Origin: Rachycentron canadum
Lineage: Eukaryota > Chordata > Actinopteri > Carangiformes > Rachycentridae
Length of the DNA stretch: 64,000 nt
Reading direction: 5' to 3'
NCBI GenBank assembly: GCA_038496675.1
Contig: CM076662.1
Span: forward strand, 19,793,404-19,857,403
Shown here: positions 1 to 12,445 of the stretch, in pieces
Numbering within the stretch: position 1 is the first letter of the stretch
Layout: every line of letters starts with the position of its first letter
Program-made: the position numbers and the translations under genes
The notes under the pieces: generated by a model
Databases searched by the model: none
Told to the model about the DNA's origin: nothing
Seen by the model: the letters and a program-made list of their open reading frames with translations, nothing else

Positions 1-345
1 CTGTTTCCCCTCCACTTCCTCCCCCCTCCTCTTGTCCTCCTAACGTGTTTGTCGATTACTCTTTCTTCCGTTTCTTCTCTTTTGATTATCTCTCTTCGTA
101 CCTGTTTTCTCCTTTCTTCCTCTTCTTTCTTTGGTCTGTGGCCTCCTGCTGCATTTGAATCAGAGAGCTGCTGCTGTGTCGCCTGCTCTTTCATCCCCAG
201 TCTTCCTGTTTACTGTCCTCCCTCTGCCTTTTTGGTCTGTCCTCTATATCCTCCATCTTTCTCTCTTCACATTTCTTCACCCCTCCTTCTGTATTCTTTC
301 TCCTGCTGCACATTTGCTTCTTTCACAGTCCCTTGTACAATAATG
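1..345 (+). other. Pyrimidine-rich tract, no gene
   Basis: The + strand is dominated by C and T (cttcctccccc, ctttcttcctcttctttc). The open frames here are low-complexity artefacts rich in Ser, Leu and Phe, with no recognisable domain. The first 22.9 kb of the window should be intron 1 of the CNTNAP gene, or DNA upstream of it. Confidence 0.6.
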
Positions 346-1802
346 TGCTATACTTTTATTTCTGTGTTTTGTACCAAGATCCTCAAGTCCTTCAAATTAC
401 ACAGCAATATCCAAGTAACTGGAGCCGAAATGTTATGATTAAATCAAAATGTGTCACATTGTTGTGCATTGTTGGCACCATAAGTGTTACGATGCCACTG
501 TGATGCCCCGGCTACATATCATATTCTCCAGACATAAGGAAACATGACCCAACAAAAATGGCATCATCATAATTTTGTTATTCATTGGAACTAAAATGCA
601 AAAATGATTATTCCAAGTGTAATTGTATCACAATATCTGCCAAAATAATAAAAAAAAAATTTTTGCTCTACTTTGGATCCTCTATTACTGTATTTACTTT
701 ACAGACATTTAATTGAATCTTCACATATGTCTTATTTTATCCAGACTGAACTCTTCTCTCAGCTTTCTTAAAAAGGGTTGAGACACACACACGCACATGC
801 ACGCACTCACACACAAGTTACATCATGTTTAACCTTTTAAGCACAATATGTAATTTTCTGCCCTTAGGGGCTCGCTCATTCAAACCTATAATCATTGGCT
901 CATTGGAGCTGTTGTCATCACCACCATTGCAGTCATTGGACTCAGCTTCTCCCAGTTAAGATTCAGTGTCAGTCATTCGGGAGGTTTTTCCTTTTCCACA
1001 CATGCTTTAGTTATCCTAAATAAAATAGTATATGTGGATGTCTACATATCTCCACATACTTTTTTTCCCTTTTAGTTTCATTTAAAGGAGCTTCAAGGTT
1101 TATCTTATTTTTGGGACCAGTTCTAGTTTCATCAGTGTTTTCTCGTCTTATTTTTCCTTTGGTTTGTCTTTCTTTTCTTGACAGCTGTATCTCTCTCTTT
1201 GTCTGTGTTTGTCTATCTCTCTGTTTTTTCTCGCCCGGCCTGACAAAGCAGCACACTCATCATGAACGGACCATAAACCTCAGCAGCATAATAAGTTAAG
1301 TCTGCAGAAGTGGGGGGATCCCAGCTGCAGGTTTCAGACTGAGCTTCACATCTCCACCCTCCCAGAGACAGATCACCGTTCATTATGGAGGTGGTACAAA
1401 ATAACAACAAAGCAGAAATACATATTTTAACAGCCACAGATGGCGCTCCGATGACTTGTTAGTCGGAGGAATGAAGCACTGGGGTTTATGTGTTGAGACC
1501 CCAGGAAGTCAGCGTGTGAAACAGCTTCCCGCCAAGATGTAAAGTTAGTGTGCATTTAAACGTCTTCCAGTATTACAACCTTTAGTCATTTAGCAGCTCC
1601 GAGACTGGCAGCCAAATGACTAAAATGTAAATGAAAATGTGCCTTTAACAGTGATTTGCTGTTAGTTTAAGTGTTACTTAAAATTTTCTTTAAATATTTG
1701 AAAAAGCTTTTTTACTGTGGGTTTATTTCCTCTTTCTGTTGATTCAGTACAGTACATGGCTTAAGATAAACCCTGTAAAGTGTTATTAAAATTGGGTGTT
1801 TG
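346..1802. other. Unique-looking noncoding DNA
   Basis: AT-rich sequence with a short CA/CGCA run near 785-815 and a further pyrimidine-rich piece at 1060-1240. I see no exon, RNA gene or identifiable element. Confidence 0.5.
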
Positions 1803-1972
1803 GGCAGCTGTAGCTCAGGTGAAGCAGAAGGTTGGCCATTAATCATAGCGTTGGTGGTTCAATCCCCAGCCGCTCCTGTCCACACGTTGAAGTGTCCTTG
1901 ACCAAGATTCTGAACCTTAAATTGCTCCCAAAAAAAAAAAAAAAACAAGCATCTGTTGAATGCAATGTAAAA
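1803..1972 (+). mobile_element. tRNA-derived SINE
   Basis: Pol III boxes are clear: A box tagctcaggtgaagc (1811-1825) and B box ggttcaatccc (1856-1866). The body (cacgttgaagtgtccttgac, then ctgaaccttaaattgctccc) is the common teleost tRNA-SINE body. A 15-base A run at about 1930 and a gaatgcaatgtaa tail follow. It is on the same strand as the gene. Confidence 0.8.
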
Positions 1973-2000
1973 ACAAGACTAAAATACTTTTTACACTACT

Positions 2001-2040
2001 CTTAGCCTGGGGCCAACAGCTTTCTTAGCCCCAGGCTAAG
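2001..2040. repeat. Perfect 13-bp hairpin, 14-nt loop
   Basis: CTTAGCCTGGGGC (2001-2013) is the exact reverse complement of GCCCCAGGCTAAG (2028-2040). It lies just after the SINE at 1803. It could be a folded-back element end or a regulatory or RNA hairpin; the sequence alone does not decide. Confidence 0.85.
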
Positions 2041-2044
2041 TTAT

Positions 2045-2230
2045 TAAATTTCATCCTACAGGGTCATGGATATCTGTAACAAATTTAATGTCAATCCATG
2101 CAATATTTGTTGAGATATTTCAGTGAAAGCCAAAAGTTTCAGCCTCTGAAGGCTAAAGGAAAAGTCAGAGGATCGTAGGTCGGTAGTCTTCATCATCTGG
2201 GCAAGGCATGGCAAATTTATTGCAGCACAA
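2045..2230 (+). repeat. Dispersed repeat, 'gtcaatccatgcaatatttgttg' family, copy 1
   Basis: The phrase catggatatctgtaac, then aatgtcaatccatgcaatat and ttgttgagatatttcag, recurs in related form at 25760-26085 and 57095-57275. It resembles an abundant teleost interspersed repeat; I cannot name the family from the sequence. Confidence 0.55.
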
Positions 2231-2359
2231 ATGTCGTGCACAAAAGTCTAAAAATAGAATACACGAAAACAGATTATAAAACAGATAATAGAGAATTGAA
2301 TATATTTTAGAACATCACTATTAGAATATCTAATGAATGTGCATGATTAAAGGGTTAAA

Positions 2360-2660
2360 TGAAATCATTGGAGAATAGAGCAGCTTTTAGCTTCTTAAAG
2401 TCACTTATGGCTCCGGCTGATTTGATATCCATTGGGAGCTGGTTCCAGCAGTGGGAGACATTTCACCTTGTTTGGTTTTAACTTGGAGCACCATGAGCTC
2501 ACCAGCTCCTGCAGATCTTAGAGACCTGTTAGGCTCATACACAGGCAATATTTCAGAAATATATTTAGGGCCCGGATAGTTTAATGACTTGTAGACATAA
2601 GTAAAACCGCGGTGACCATGAATGTAGGTTGTCTAGTAGTTATTGAGATATTTTTGTCTG
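2360..2660 (+). repeat. Interspersed repeat relic (ggagctggttccagcag type)
   Basis: It contains cattgggagctggttccagc, then tatttagggcccggatagtt and taatgacttgtagacataag. This is a layout common to a teleost repeat whose central part also appears at 12300-12445. No open frame survives; the class is uncertain. Confidence 0.45.
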
Positions 2661-5600
2661 GACCAACGGACTAACTGACACTGCAAATGCCTGTCCTTTG
2701 CGGTGGGGAAAATGCATTCTGGGAAACCTCCTGAATTTATAATACGGCAAATCACATATTAAAGAATTGATATCTTGGGCTATGTCTGTCGGGCAGGGAG
2801 TTAGAGTAATACCTGATATGTGGTGAACATCGCAACCTCTTACAGTCTCAAAGTGTCAGAACACATCGTTGGTGGATTGTTACTCTCAGTTGTGTTCCTG
2901 TAAACTGAAGCTTTGACCTCTGTCTGCTGAGACATGCAGGTTGTCTCCAGCAGCTGAACAGCAAGAGATACAGGAACTTTGAAGTCTGTGAGAAACTTGC
3001 AGCTGATCCCCACATTGTCTGATCCTGTAAACAGTATAAAAGTCATTATTGCAGAAGCAGTATTTCAACTGAAAGACCTACATGTGTCTATGCAAGCAGA
3101 CATTGATTTTTGAGGATCCTGCAAAATCCCTGATAAAGTCTGCTGGTGTTTTTTTTTTTCCACATCCAGTGCCAAGGCTTTTACAACATTCTTGTGTTCT
3201 TTATATCGGTGTGTGGTGGTGTATTTAAAAAAAAAAAAAAAAAAAATTGCAGATCTGTGATGGGACATGGAATCTGGTCTGATGCATGGATATCCGGTGC
3301 ATCTTTTACCACCATTTTTGATCTCTACACACACCTATGTAGACCTTGTTACATAAAAGACACCGTATCACCTGAACTGACATCAAACATTTGCATGGGA
3401 ACAGATGCTGAGGTGCAGATGTTGCTTTACAAAAGACCCTGACTGTCCCACACATTGTTGTGTGGAGATGGAGGGTTTTTTTTTTTTTTTTTGGTTGTTG
3501 TTGTTTTGGGTTTTTTTTTGGTTTTTTTAGCACACCTCTGAATAACAGTAACAACATTTCTCTAATTATTCCTCACGCAGAGACACTGTTGGTGGTCTGC
3601 GGTATCTCTGATTGTGACCTCGGATGGTTTTATCATCTTATGACTTGTTTTGTTCTGATTTATTTTGCTTTTCCTCCGAGCACTGCGCTACTTTGAATTT
3701 ATTTCTGTATTAATTACTGGATTTAATTAGCTTTGTTGTATTATTTGTCGGTGGTTTTCTTCAGATGCCTTCAGGAATCCTCCCAATTCTTTGATGACTT
3801 TGCTTTTTACTCCTTTGGATAATTCAGCTGCCTCTGAAGGTATAAATTTGGTTTGTTCTAAATATGTCAGGTTTGAGGATTTTTGTTGTTTAGTTGTTGG
3901 AAAACTGTGCCTTAAGTGTTTCTCTTTGTACCGTTCACAGGATATTTTAAGGCCTATTTCAACAAAGTAAAATTCGGACTAAGAAGTCAGTAGTGTCTTG
4001 TCAAGCTAAAGAGGGTTTTTGCCTTTTCTCAAATTGAGACAGAACAAAATATTACGTGACACATGTTTATATTTCTGCCCTTATGAGGACCTTATTGACA
4101 TGATTCAACCCTTTCTTATAGAAATTGCAACTGATTTGTTACGGCCAATACGTTCCCAAGGAAACACGGTACAGAACAGATTACTTTCTCTATTAACATA
4201 ATGAGAAAATCCGTAAAATCAGTAATGGGAAGATGTAGCAGCCTGGATTGAAAAGAGACGTGTCTGACCTGCTGCTAAACACGGTTAAAGCTGTAAACGA
4301 TCAAACAGCACAGTCTCAATTTAAATTCCTGTTTGAAGACTTATTCTTGCTGTTACTCTTAATCCACCAGTGACGTTCAAGGAGTATATCTCTGAATTGT
4401 TATTGAGGCTAAAATTATACACTTCAGTTCCCAGAATGCCTCTCAAGATGTTCCTCAGGAGCTTGATATATGTGGTGTTCAATAAAATGGGTAGGTGGAT
4501 GGAGTGATTGTGATGATTGTGAAAAATTAAGGGTGTAAAGAGAGAGAGCTATGTCGCAGCGTGCTGTTCCCAGCTCAAATAACAATAAGGCTTTTAGAGG
4601 AGACACTTTGGGTGTAAATTGTTCTCCTGCCTCTTCTACGATAAATTTCCCTCTGTGTGATTGTCGAACATTGACACAAAGTGGCGACTCTTGAGTGAGG
4701 CTCTCGCTACAGCAAAGCCTCTCCATAATTGCTTATTTTTTTCAGTTGTCAAAGCATTTTCTATAAATCCCCTATACATTCAGCCAGGTATCCATGGGGA
4801 TAAGAATAATCAATAAACCATCAGTCAACATAAGCAATGCAAAGACTGTCATATGCCATATGCTCAGGTTGGAAATGACACTGTCAGAGAGGTGAGAGGG
4901 AACCAAAACTGTAAAATCAAAGACATTAGATAAAGGGTGCTAAAATGCCTCATGGAGCTGAGAGGTAATAAAGATTTGGGTGATAATTCTCAATGAGCTC
5001 ATCACTATAAACACCTCCTCGCATTACATGCAGTCATTAGACCAATTGTTATTATGAAAACAGACTTTTTTTTTCTTTCTTCATTCCTACATGTTATGCA
5101 CCAAACTGGTGCAACACGGCAAAACAACACAGGAAAGAGTTAATTCAGCTCATTGATCTTCGTTTTTTTTCCTACAACTTTTACATCATGCTGTCAAATT
5201 CAGTTTGTGAATTAAATAATGAGATCAGTAATACACATGTAATGTACAAAAACAGTGGAGAAACCTAAGACTGTATTGACAGGAGGGTTCAGGATGGCTC
5301 AATAAGCAGAGGAACTAGTGTTCTCCCTGTGAGGCGGGTAAGCTGGTATGAAATGAGAAGAGCTGAAACTTTAATGTTCCTTGTGGGGAAATGGGTCACT
5401 GGAAAGTAGCTGGAAAAAGAGAAAACAAATAAATAAAAAAAGACAGATATATATGAATCAAATATGAGAAACACTCCATGCTGAAGGCTACAATTGTGTC
5501 AAGCTCCTACTGGTTAATTTTAGGTCTTAATGTTGCCAGATTTTAGTTATAAGAGGAGGGATGGGTGGTGCCAATTTGTGTTTTTGAATGTAAAGGTTTA

Positions 5601-6285
5601 AATAATGAAATTTAGCTAAACTGAGGATGAATCGGTACAGATGAACAGGGACCTCTTCAAAGGTGACAGGTGAGCAGATATGTAAACTCTTCAGGCAGAC
5701 ATTTTTACATCAAGGAAGTGGATTACCATTGAAGGCTTGGATTGAAAGGACCGATGATTGAGAAGTGTTGTCACCAGGAGCTGCTGGAAGCCAAATTAAA
5801 ACCGAAGAACTCATCGCCTTCATATGAAAGCTTTTTGCACCCAGAGGAATGTCCGCCATTTAAAAGCCATAACCAAAAAAAAATAAAGAAATAAACCACC
5901 GTTCCCTGAAACCAATAAGTTGTCCTTCAGCCAGCCACTCCCCAGAGAGCCCACCTATAGTACATCATTCAGTTAATAATCGCACACCGACTTTTCTCTC
6001 CAACATTTCATTTGTTTCCAGTGCCAAGGGCAAGGTTGGGCTAAATCTGTTATTGAGAGTGAATTGAAGGAGCTAAAAAAACGTCCTGAGAGGTTTGATA
6101 TTTGTGTTTATTCACTCAGTAATTTAGCATCTGAGCTGTAGAGCTAAATCAAGTGGAGCTGCTTTTCATTCCTGTGTAACAGAGACACTGTGCTGTATGA
6201 TTCTATGAAAATAGCAATGACAACTGAAAACTGAGCAGCGAAATACAAAGTTGTGCTTAATGGCAGCAATTAACCACCACCCAAT
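2661..6285. other. Intronic DNA without recognisable gene
   Basis: It contains homopolymer runs (A19 near 3228, T14 near 3478) and low-complexity GT/T tracts near 3470-3530. ORFs at 3065-3700 cross these runs and are artefacts. 4800-6285 is AT-rich and repeat-poor by eye and could harbour conserved noncoding elements, but I see no coding signal. Confidence 0.5.
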
Positions 6286-6770
6286 TTACACTGATCAGCC
6301 ATAACATTATGACCACTGACAGGTCAAGAGAAAAACATGGATTATTTTGTTACCATGGCACCAGTCAGTAGGTGGGATCTGTAAGGCAGCAGCTGAACAA
6401 TTAGTCCTGAAGTTGATGTGTTGAAGCAGGAAAAATGGTCCAGTGTGAGGATGTGAGCGACTTTGACTTTGACCAAACTGTGATGTGACGTCAGAGCGTC
6501 TCCAACACTGCAGCTCTGTGGGATGTTCCCGGGCTGCAGTGGTCAGGACCTACCAGAAGTGGTCCAAGGAAGAAGAACCAGTCACCCGGGGACAGTCTCA
6601 ATGATGCTTGTGGGGAATGAAGGCTGGCCTGTGTGGTCTGATCCAACAGAAGCTCAAACTGCTGAAAAAGTCGATGCTGGTTCTGATAGAAAGGCATCAG
6701 GGGACACAGTTTGTTGCATATGGGGCTGTTCAGACTGGTCAGGGTGCCCATGCTGACCTGGCAGTGGTAT
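6286..6770 (+). mobile_element. Degenerate Tc1/mariner transposon, 5' part
   Basis: It begins with the Tc1-family end cactgatcagccataacatt atgacc and continues into transposase-like coding DNA: an SDFD. segment at about 6460, a SGPTRSGPRKK-like linker near 6540-6580 and AEKVDAGSDRKASGDTV at 6658-6708. In-frame stops, frame shifts and a deletion after about 6757 (gtgcccatgctgacc joined to tggcagtggtattga) show it is dead. The 3' terminal repeat is missing. It closely resembles the Tc1-like group widespread in fishes and lampreys. Confidence 0.8.
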
Positions 6771-7920
6771 TGATAATCGATGGATGGAGGTTATGTTTTC
6801 ACACTTGTCTTTGTTATGCAAAAAGGACAGAATCAATTTGCACCAAACCTGTTGTTGAGATGGGGCGTGTGACTATACAGGAAATGTTTTAATCTCAGTC
6901 CCTAACATTGTGATACAGGACATTTTTCAACAATTTTGTCAATTTTCTATTTGGATTCTTATGTAAAACATCAAGACGTATTTATGGTGTTGAGATTGAT
7001 TTGCATAAATTGGTTCTAACTTGATGGAGGTAAATGTTTGGACTTGGGGGATATAAATGCTCTCGTGGGTCATGGAACTGCTGTACCCTCTAAGTACTCT
7101 ACTGAGTTTTGCATCTGCAGTGGCCTGAACTATGTTTTTAAAGGGCTATATCTCCCACACAATACCATATTGATGTAAATCTATATGGAAAGCTGAGATT
7201 TGGCCTATTAATGTAGTGGGGAATTATTGTATTTCAAAGTTGAAGTGCGCTGATAAATATAATGCAGGATAATTAGCGTGGATTAGATTATACAGCAGTT
7301 TTAGGTGGTCAAACTGAATTATGAAACCAGGCTAATTATGTACTGAATGCCAGAGCTCTTTTCTTTGTCTTTGTCTTGTCCAAAGGACTCGCGCTGAAAT
7401 TACTCTTCTCATTCCTCTGTTGGTTTTGTAGAGTGTAATTTCTCGTTTTTCTCTGATACCTCTATCTTGGCTCTAATGGCTACACCTGCAATCACCACCC
7501 CTTGTGACATAAGGCTTGAATGGCTGTAGTTTACAAAGTCCATTACCACACTGAAAACAATAGATGTTCAGGATTGACTGGCATGGTTACAGAGAGAGTG
7601 GTAATGGACTTTTACAGCTGTGGAGCTGCATGAATTACATAATAGAGACATCATCATTTTACCACCAGGTAAGGAAATCATACAGCTGTCTGCATAAAAT
7701 AATAAATAAACCTGAGAATAAAAGACGTGTAGGATTGTTTGGCCTTGGCAGAGTTATGGGCTCGACACTTAGTTCACCATGTATTGAGCCTGAGTGTTGC
7801 AGACATGGGCAAAAAACAAAAGCATGGTTTCGAACACCAACCACATGGTTTATTACCTTAGTAATTTTTCTGAGTGTATGATCTCTCTATTTTATTGGTC
7901 TCTATTTTCAAATCTTCTAG
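6771..7920. other. AT-rich intronic DNA, possible homeodomain-site cluster
   Basis: No gene is seen. Around 7240-7345 there are several TAATTA/GATTA-type motifs (ggataattagcgtggattag, ggctaattatg) in otherwise non-repetitive sequence, the sort of composition seen in conserved noncoding elements. This is a weak inference. Confidence 0.35.
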
Positions 7921-8145
7921 ATCATGATGTTAATTTTTTAAATGATGATTCCATTTAGAGGAAAATAGACCATAAAGCAGGGTATTCAACGTGTGTGATT
8001 GACAGGCTGTACCACACAGTCAGGACAGAGCAGGTCAGATACACCCTCTCCTTTGGTTTCTTCTGGTTTCATAAAACCAAAATGACGATGGCCAGATTAC
8101 AAAATTCAAAATGATAGTTCACATAACCAATGGTCACACAGTCTT
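7921..8145 (+). mobile_element. Non-autonomous dispersed repeat, family R1, copy 1
   Basis: It shares ccatttagaggaaaatagac cataaagcagggt and atggccagattacaaa with the reverse complement of 47898-48122, and its right half with 33630-33735. It has no coding capacity. It is one of three copies in this window of a teleost element I cannot assign to a superfamily. Confidence 0.7.
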
Positions 8146-8445
8146 GAAAACCGCTCATCCAAAAAACTTAACAGAAAATGCTGCTCTTCCTCGAGCCCTC
8201 AGCAATCAACACGCCTACTTTGAAGTCAACCATATGAGCAGTTTGAGCAGATATCGAAGGACAGACAGAGATCTCTCCATTTATCAGGAGGATAAATCAC
8301 CCCTGCAGGCACATGGATCTGTTTTTAGAAAGTAATTGTTATTTAAATAGAAATTAAAAAAAAAAAAAAAAAAATTGTCAGAAAAATTCCACTTGGATAT
8401 TTTCCTGAAATCATTCAGGCCCATTAGAAAGCTTCATTTATCAGT

Positions 8446-8472
8446 GTCTCTCTCTCTCTCTCTCTCTCTCTC
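8446..8472 (+). repeat. (TC)n microsatellite
   Basis: Uninterrupted TC dinucleotides, about 13 units. Confidence 0.95.
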
Positions 8473-8540
8473 AGTCTCATGAGTTCGCCTTTAGGTTTTT
8501 ATCTCCCCTCTGAGCTGATTTAGAGCCACTGGAGTGTGCT

Positions 8541-8625
8541 ATAATCATAGCCTAATGACAGATAATCTCAAGAACACTAAATGACTTTAATCCTAGTCTA
8601 ATGACATATAATACCACTACACTCC
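8541..8625 (+). repeat. Short tandem duplication containing cctaatgaca
   Basis: ataatcatagcctaatgaca followed by gataatctc is repeated imperfectly 47 bp later as tttaatcctagtctaatgac followed by atataatacc. Each copy contains a TAATGA core. Confidence 0.6.
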
Positions 8626-11280
8626 TACTGTGTGTGTGCTAATTTGAATTTTTGCCCACATCCCTGGGTGTTTAAATGATAGTGACTCACTGGTTCCTCT
8701 GAGTCACCAAATTCCCAGACTGGCTAATAAAATCAAAACTTTGTTGTTACTTTCTGCCTAGTGGAGAGAAATAGATTTTCCTGCCTGAAGGTCAAAGTTA
8801 AAAAGATGTTTCTGAGTCAGAGTCAGGTGACAAGGGCTGTTGAATAAGTGGATCTTAAATGCAGGTTCTGCCCAGGTGTTCAGTGATTAAACTTTAAAAG
8901 GCCAGACGTAGTGGACAGGTAATCATATTTTCTTTGCCTTGAACTCGGTGGCCAGTGTATTAGCTAATTAGGATGACAGATCTGCGTGGTTCTGTTATTC
9001 ACATGCGTTGAAGGAACCCTTTGATTATTAGGCTGCTGCAGGTTTTGGAGGGATCTAATATGAGTTACAATGAATTATTGAGATGCTGGAGGCTGGTTGG
9101 CAAAATCAAGGGTGTGATTACTCACCTCGTGGAAGGCTAGTGATGCCTTTAGACAATGTTGGTTATTTAAGCCGTGGGAGCTCTGGGGGAATATTAGAGG
9201 TGGTTGATTAAATATCAGAGCTCATGAAGAATCCCTCGTCTACTCCAGGATTAACCTGGTAAAGAAAATGCTGAGGACGGTGTAAATTCAACAGCCTTTC
9301 ATTTCATTTCAGGTGTAGCAAAGCCCTGTCTCATGGGACTTTATTGTTTGCACTGGGGACAGAAAAGGTAGTGCCATTCGGTGTGAATATGTAGTGAAAA
9401 TCCCCGCAAACCTCCTGGTCCTTTATGATTCATGAGAGGGCAGACCTGACGTGAGCCGGGATGAGGAAGAAGGGAAGCAGTTGAGGGTAAATCCACCTTC
9501 ATATTTCTTCTTTAATGTCATTTATGGAAATGTGTGCAGGCATACCGGAGCCATGAATGAGATCTGATGAAGTCAAGGTTACAGCAATGAATCTGGGGTT
9601 ATTAACCAAGGACCACGTAGTGCAATGAGGAGTTGACAGAGGACTGCAGTCCGTCCATTTGATACTAGGACCTGCTGGACTGTTGTATTTGTTGAAGGCT
9701 GTACCCAGAAGAAGTCTGACTCCCCAAAAAGTGAAGTCATTCATCATGTGGGTCTGTCGTCATCAAAGATGACTTGTTGTCACTTCAAATATGAGCTCTC
9801 ATCTGCAGAGGTCATGATACTCTGTCATTTTGAGACACTAGACTCAAACAATAAATGGATTTTACACTTACAACTCTATTTGCAGCAGCTAATACAGCAG
9901 TTATGACAGCCATAATTTCATATTATACTGAGGACATTAAACTTACCAACTGTAACTGCATTAGTTACCAAGGTCACCATGCTCTTTCATTCTCTATTAC
10001 AGGAGAGATTAGATTTGTACAAGACAGATTTTCCATGTTGAGGAAAGTCTTTGCTTTCCTTTGGAGCAAACATAATATATTATTCTGAAGAATGACACAT
10101 CATCACAAAAGGCAAAATAATACAAACCATACATTTGCATAAATTAAAAAAAATAGTAAACATAGGTAATATGTGGACAGTTCGTGTTCATGGCAGTCAG
10201 TGTAGCTAATCGGCCCCGATGGTGGCGTTGGAGAAAAGTGTCACCGAGAGGATTTGGGATCAATTAACATTCCCAGCAAAGTTCGTGAAAATCTGGTTGT
10301 TAGCTTCCTGTATTTTGTTTGTACAACACTGCAAACCAGATCTCATTGACTCAAAACATGTCAAACATTAAAGGGAGTGTATCTGTTTGGAGTGTGGACA
10401 TGATTTGTAAATTTATAGTAATATCTGCATTTTGTTTTATTTCAGATTTAAGATTTCCTCCGTGAAAGTAATGATTTTGGCCTGATGGTGGCACAAGAAG
10501 GAACCTCAGAAGTGATCGGATGTGTCTTACTGCAGTGCACCTTTTAGTTGTAATGAACTTGCACGTCCCTTTTGCAGACGCTTTCTGGTTGACCTCCTGT
10601 ACCAAAGATTCAAGTTTCATGCCAATGTTCAACGAGTCATACAGTCAACACTCACTGGACTCGATCTTAACTTCAGGAATCAGAGGTTTCTGAAGAAGCA
10701 CCTCCCACCTCCCAACGCTGTATCATAGATTTTTGATTAATTGTTTATTGTCAAATGTCTTTCCCATCCTAAGTGCCATAAGCAATTTTGAATCAATGAA
10801 AAAATCCCTGCAAAAGCTTTCCCCTGTCAGACCAGAGCCTAATATTCCACACTACGCCTCATTATCTGCTCTCCACCGCGCTCCGTGCTCCTCATTTTAA
10901 TGCCAATCTTCAATGAATAAACAAGTGCATCTGTATCACTTCTTACAGCACAGTCCAGGCTCTAAGGTGTCCTCTTTACACGCTGAGATAGATGTTGATC
11001 ACAGTTTAATGTTCTCCCTGTTGTGTATTTTTTATGAACCTGGTTGACCGCGGCGCCACAGCGACTGCTGATGAGAGGAAGCAGCGGGTCAGTTTGTATC
11101 AGAGAGTTGACTCAGTGGCCATTAAAGATGGAAAGGAAAGACTGAATGTCGACATAAGACAGAGTGAAGTCAAAGCACTTTGAGGTGACACTGAGGAGAA
11201 AGAAGAGGAGAATGAAGGTGAATAGACGGAAATACGAGTAGGAAGCGGAATATAAAGTTTGAGGGGATAAACTTCAGGGG
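8626..11280. other. Intronic DNA without recognisable gene
   Basis: The 8930-9300 and 9500-10100 stretches look single-copy. ORFs up to 93 codons have no family resemblance and no codon signal. I see nothing further. Confidence 0.45.
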
Positions 11281-11324
11281 TCAGAAGTCTGCAGGCTGTC
11301 TGCTAGTTGTATTCCCTCTGTTTC

Positions 11325-11705
11325 TTATGACTGCAGTGACATTTTCAACTTCCCTTCCCATTTTATCCCTCACTGACTTTCTGTAAGTGTGCACAGACCA
11401 CCGCCATCTGCTTTCCTGCAGGAGGCGGTGGAGGGGGATGACAGCGAGGTTTGAAGGAAAGAGAGGAACATAGACTGGGACACAAACGACAGAGGGTGGG
11501 AGAGGAGGGGAACAAAGTGAGGAAAAGAGTAAAAGGCTGAAGATAGACAAGGAGAAGATGAGGATTAGGGTGAGAGGAGGAATAAGGAAGAGGGGAGAAG
11601 AAAGATGATAAGAAAGGGTGTCAAGCTAATAGTTTCCCCTGCTGTGACATTCTCAACTGCCTCTACAATTTCACCCCCGCAGGCTTTTAGGGAAGTGTGA
11701 GTGTG
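11325..11705. repeat. Purine-rich tract flanked by a diverged about 65-bp direct repeat
   Basis: gcagtgacattttcaacttc (11335 area) to gtaagtgtgcac at about 11393 recurs as gctgtgacattctcaactgc at about 11641-11705, with the same aagtgtgag ending. Between them 11440-11620 is almost entirely purine on the + strand (gagaggagggg, gaagaggggagaagaaag). The small minus-strand ORFs over both copies each read VENVTA, which reflects the duplication and not a protein. Confidence 0.55.
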
Positions 11706-12294
11706 TTCATGTTCAGCCCTGTTTTGCAGAGCCCCAAGAGTCCTGGCTTTCTGCAAGACTGCACTGGTAAATTTTCATGTCTGCCAAGTTTAAGGAACAG
11801 CACTGGTCATCCAGTGTTAGTAGTACCTCAAATATCTAAACCTATAAATCAACTACATACGTGTGTAAAGTACATGCACAACTGAAGTCACAAGGTCGTC
11901 CCTGCAAGTTTAGCAAAAAAGTAGTGGATAATAGTTATAGATACTGAATAAAGCTCTGTAATATTGAGGTAATAATAGCATAATATCTTCTAATATTACA
12001 ATAAAAATTGTAAAAATGGTAGCTGGGAAAAATCTATAAACAGAACATGGAAAAAAATTGGAACATCACTGCATCATTTCATGTCATTAGGATGTGGTAA
12101 TAATGATTTAAGATCACTCTGCCCTTAATAATGAGATTATTTCAGAAATAAATAACAATGAGCTAGTGTCAGTGACAATTGTTGGATTTGTTTGAATAAA
12201 TAAAATAACATTTTAAGGGGTAAGAATGTGCACAACCTTTTTGGAAAATATATTTATTCATAGCCTTTGTATTATTTCACTTTTATTCTATAGC

Positions 12295-12445
12295 ACACTT
12301 ATATACATACTTAAAGTCCAAGTCCAAGACCAAGTCACCAATTCTGAGATGCGTTCGGGGCCAGAGCCATTTAAAACTTTAAAAGTCAGGAATAACATTT
12401 TAAAATGTATCTGAAATCTGCCAGGGAGCCAAAGAAGGGAGGCGA
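12295..12445 (+). repeat. Interspersed repeat relic related to 2360-2660
   Basis: cggggccagagccatttaaa to atctgccagggagccaaaga corresponds to the right part of the repeat at 2360-2660. Class uncertain. Confidence 0.4.
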
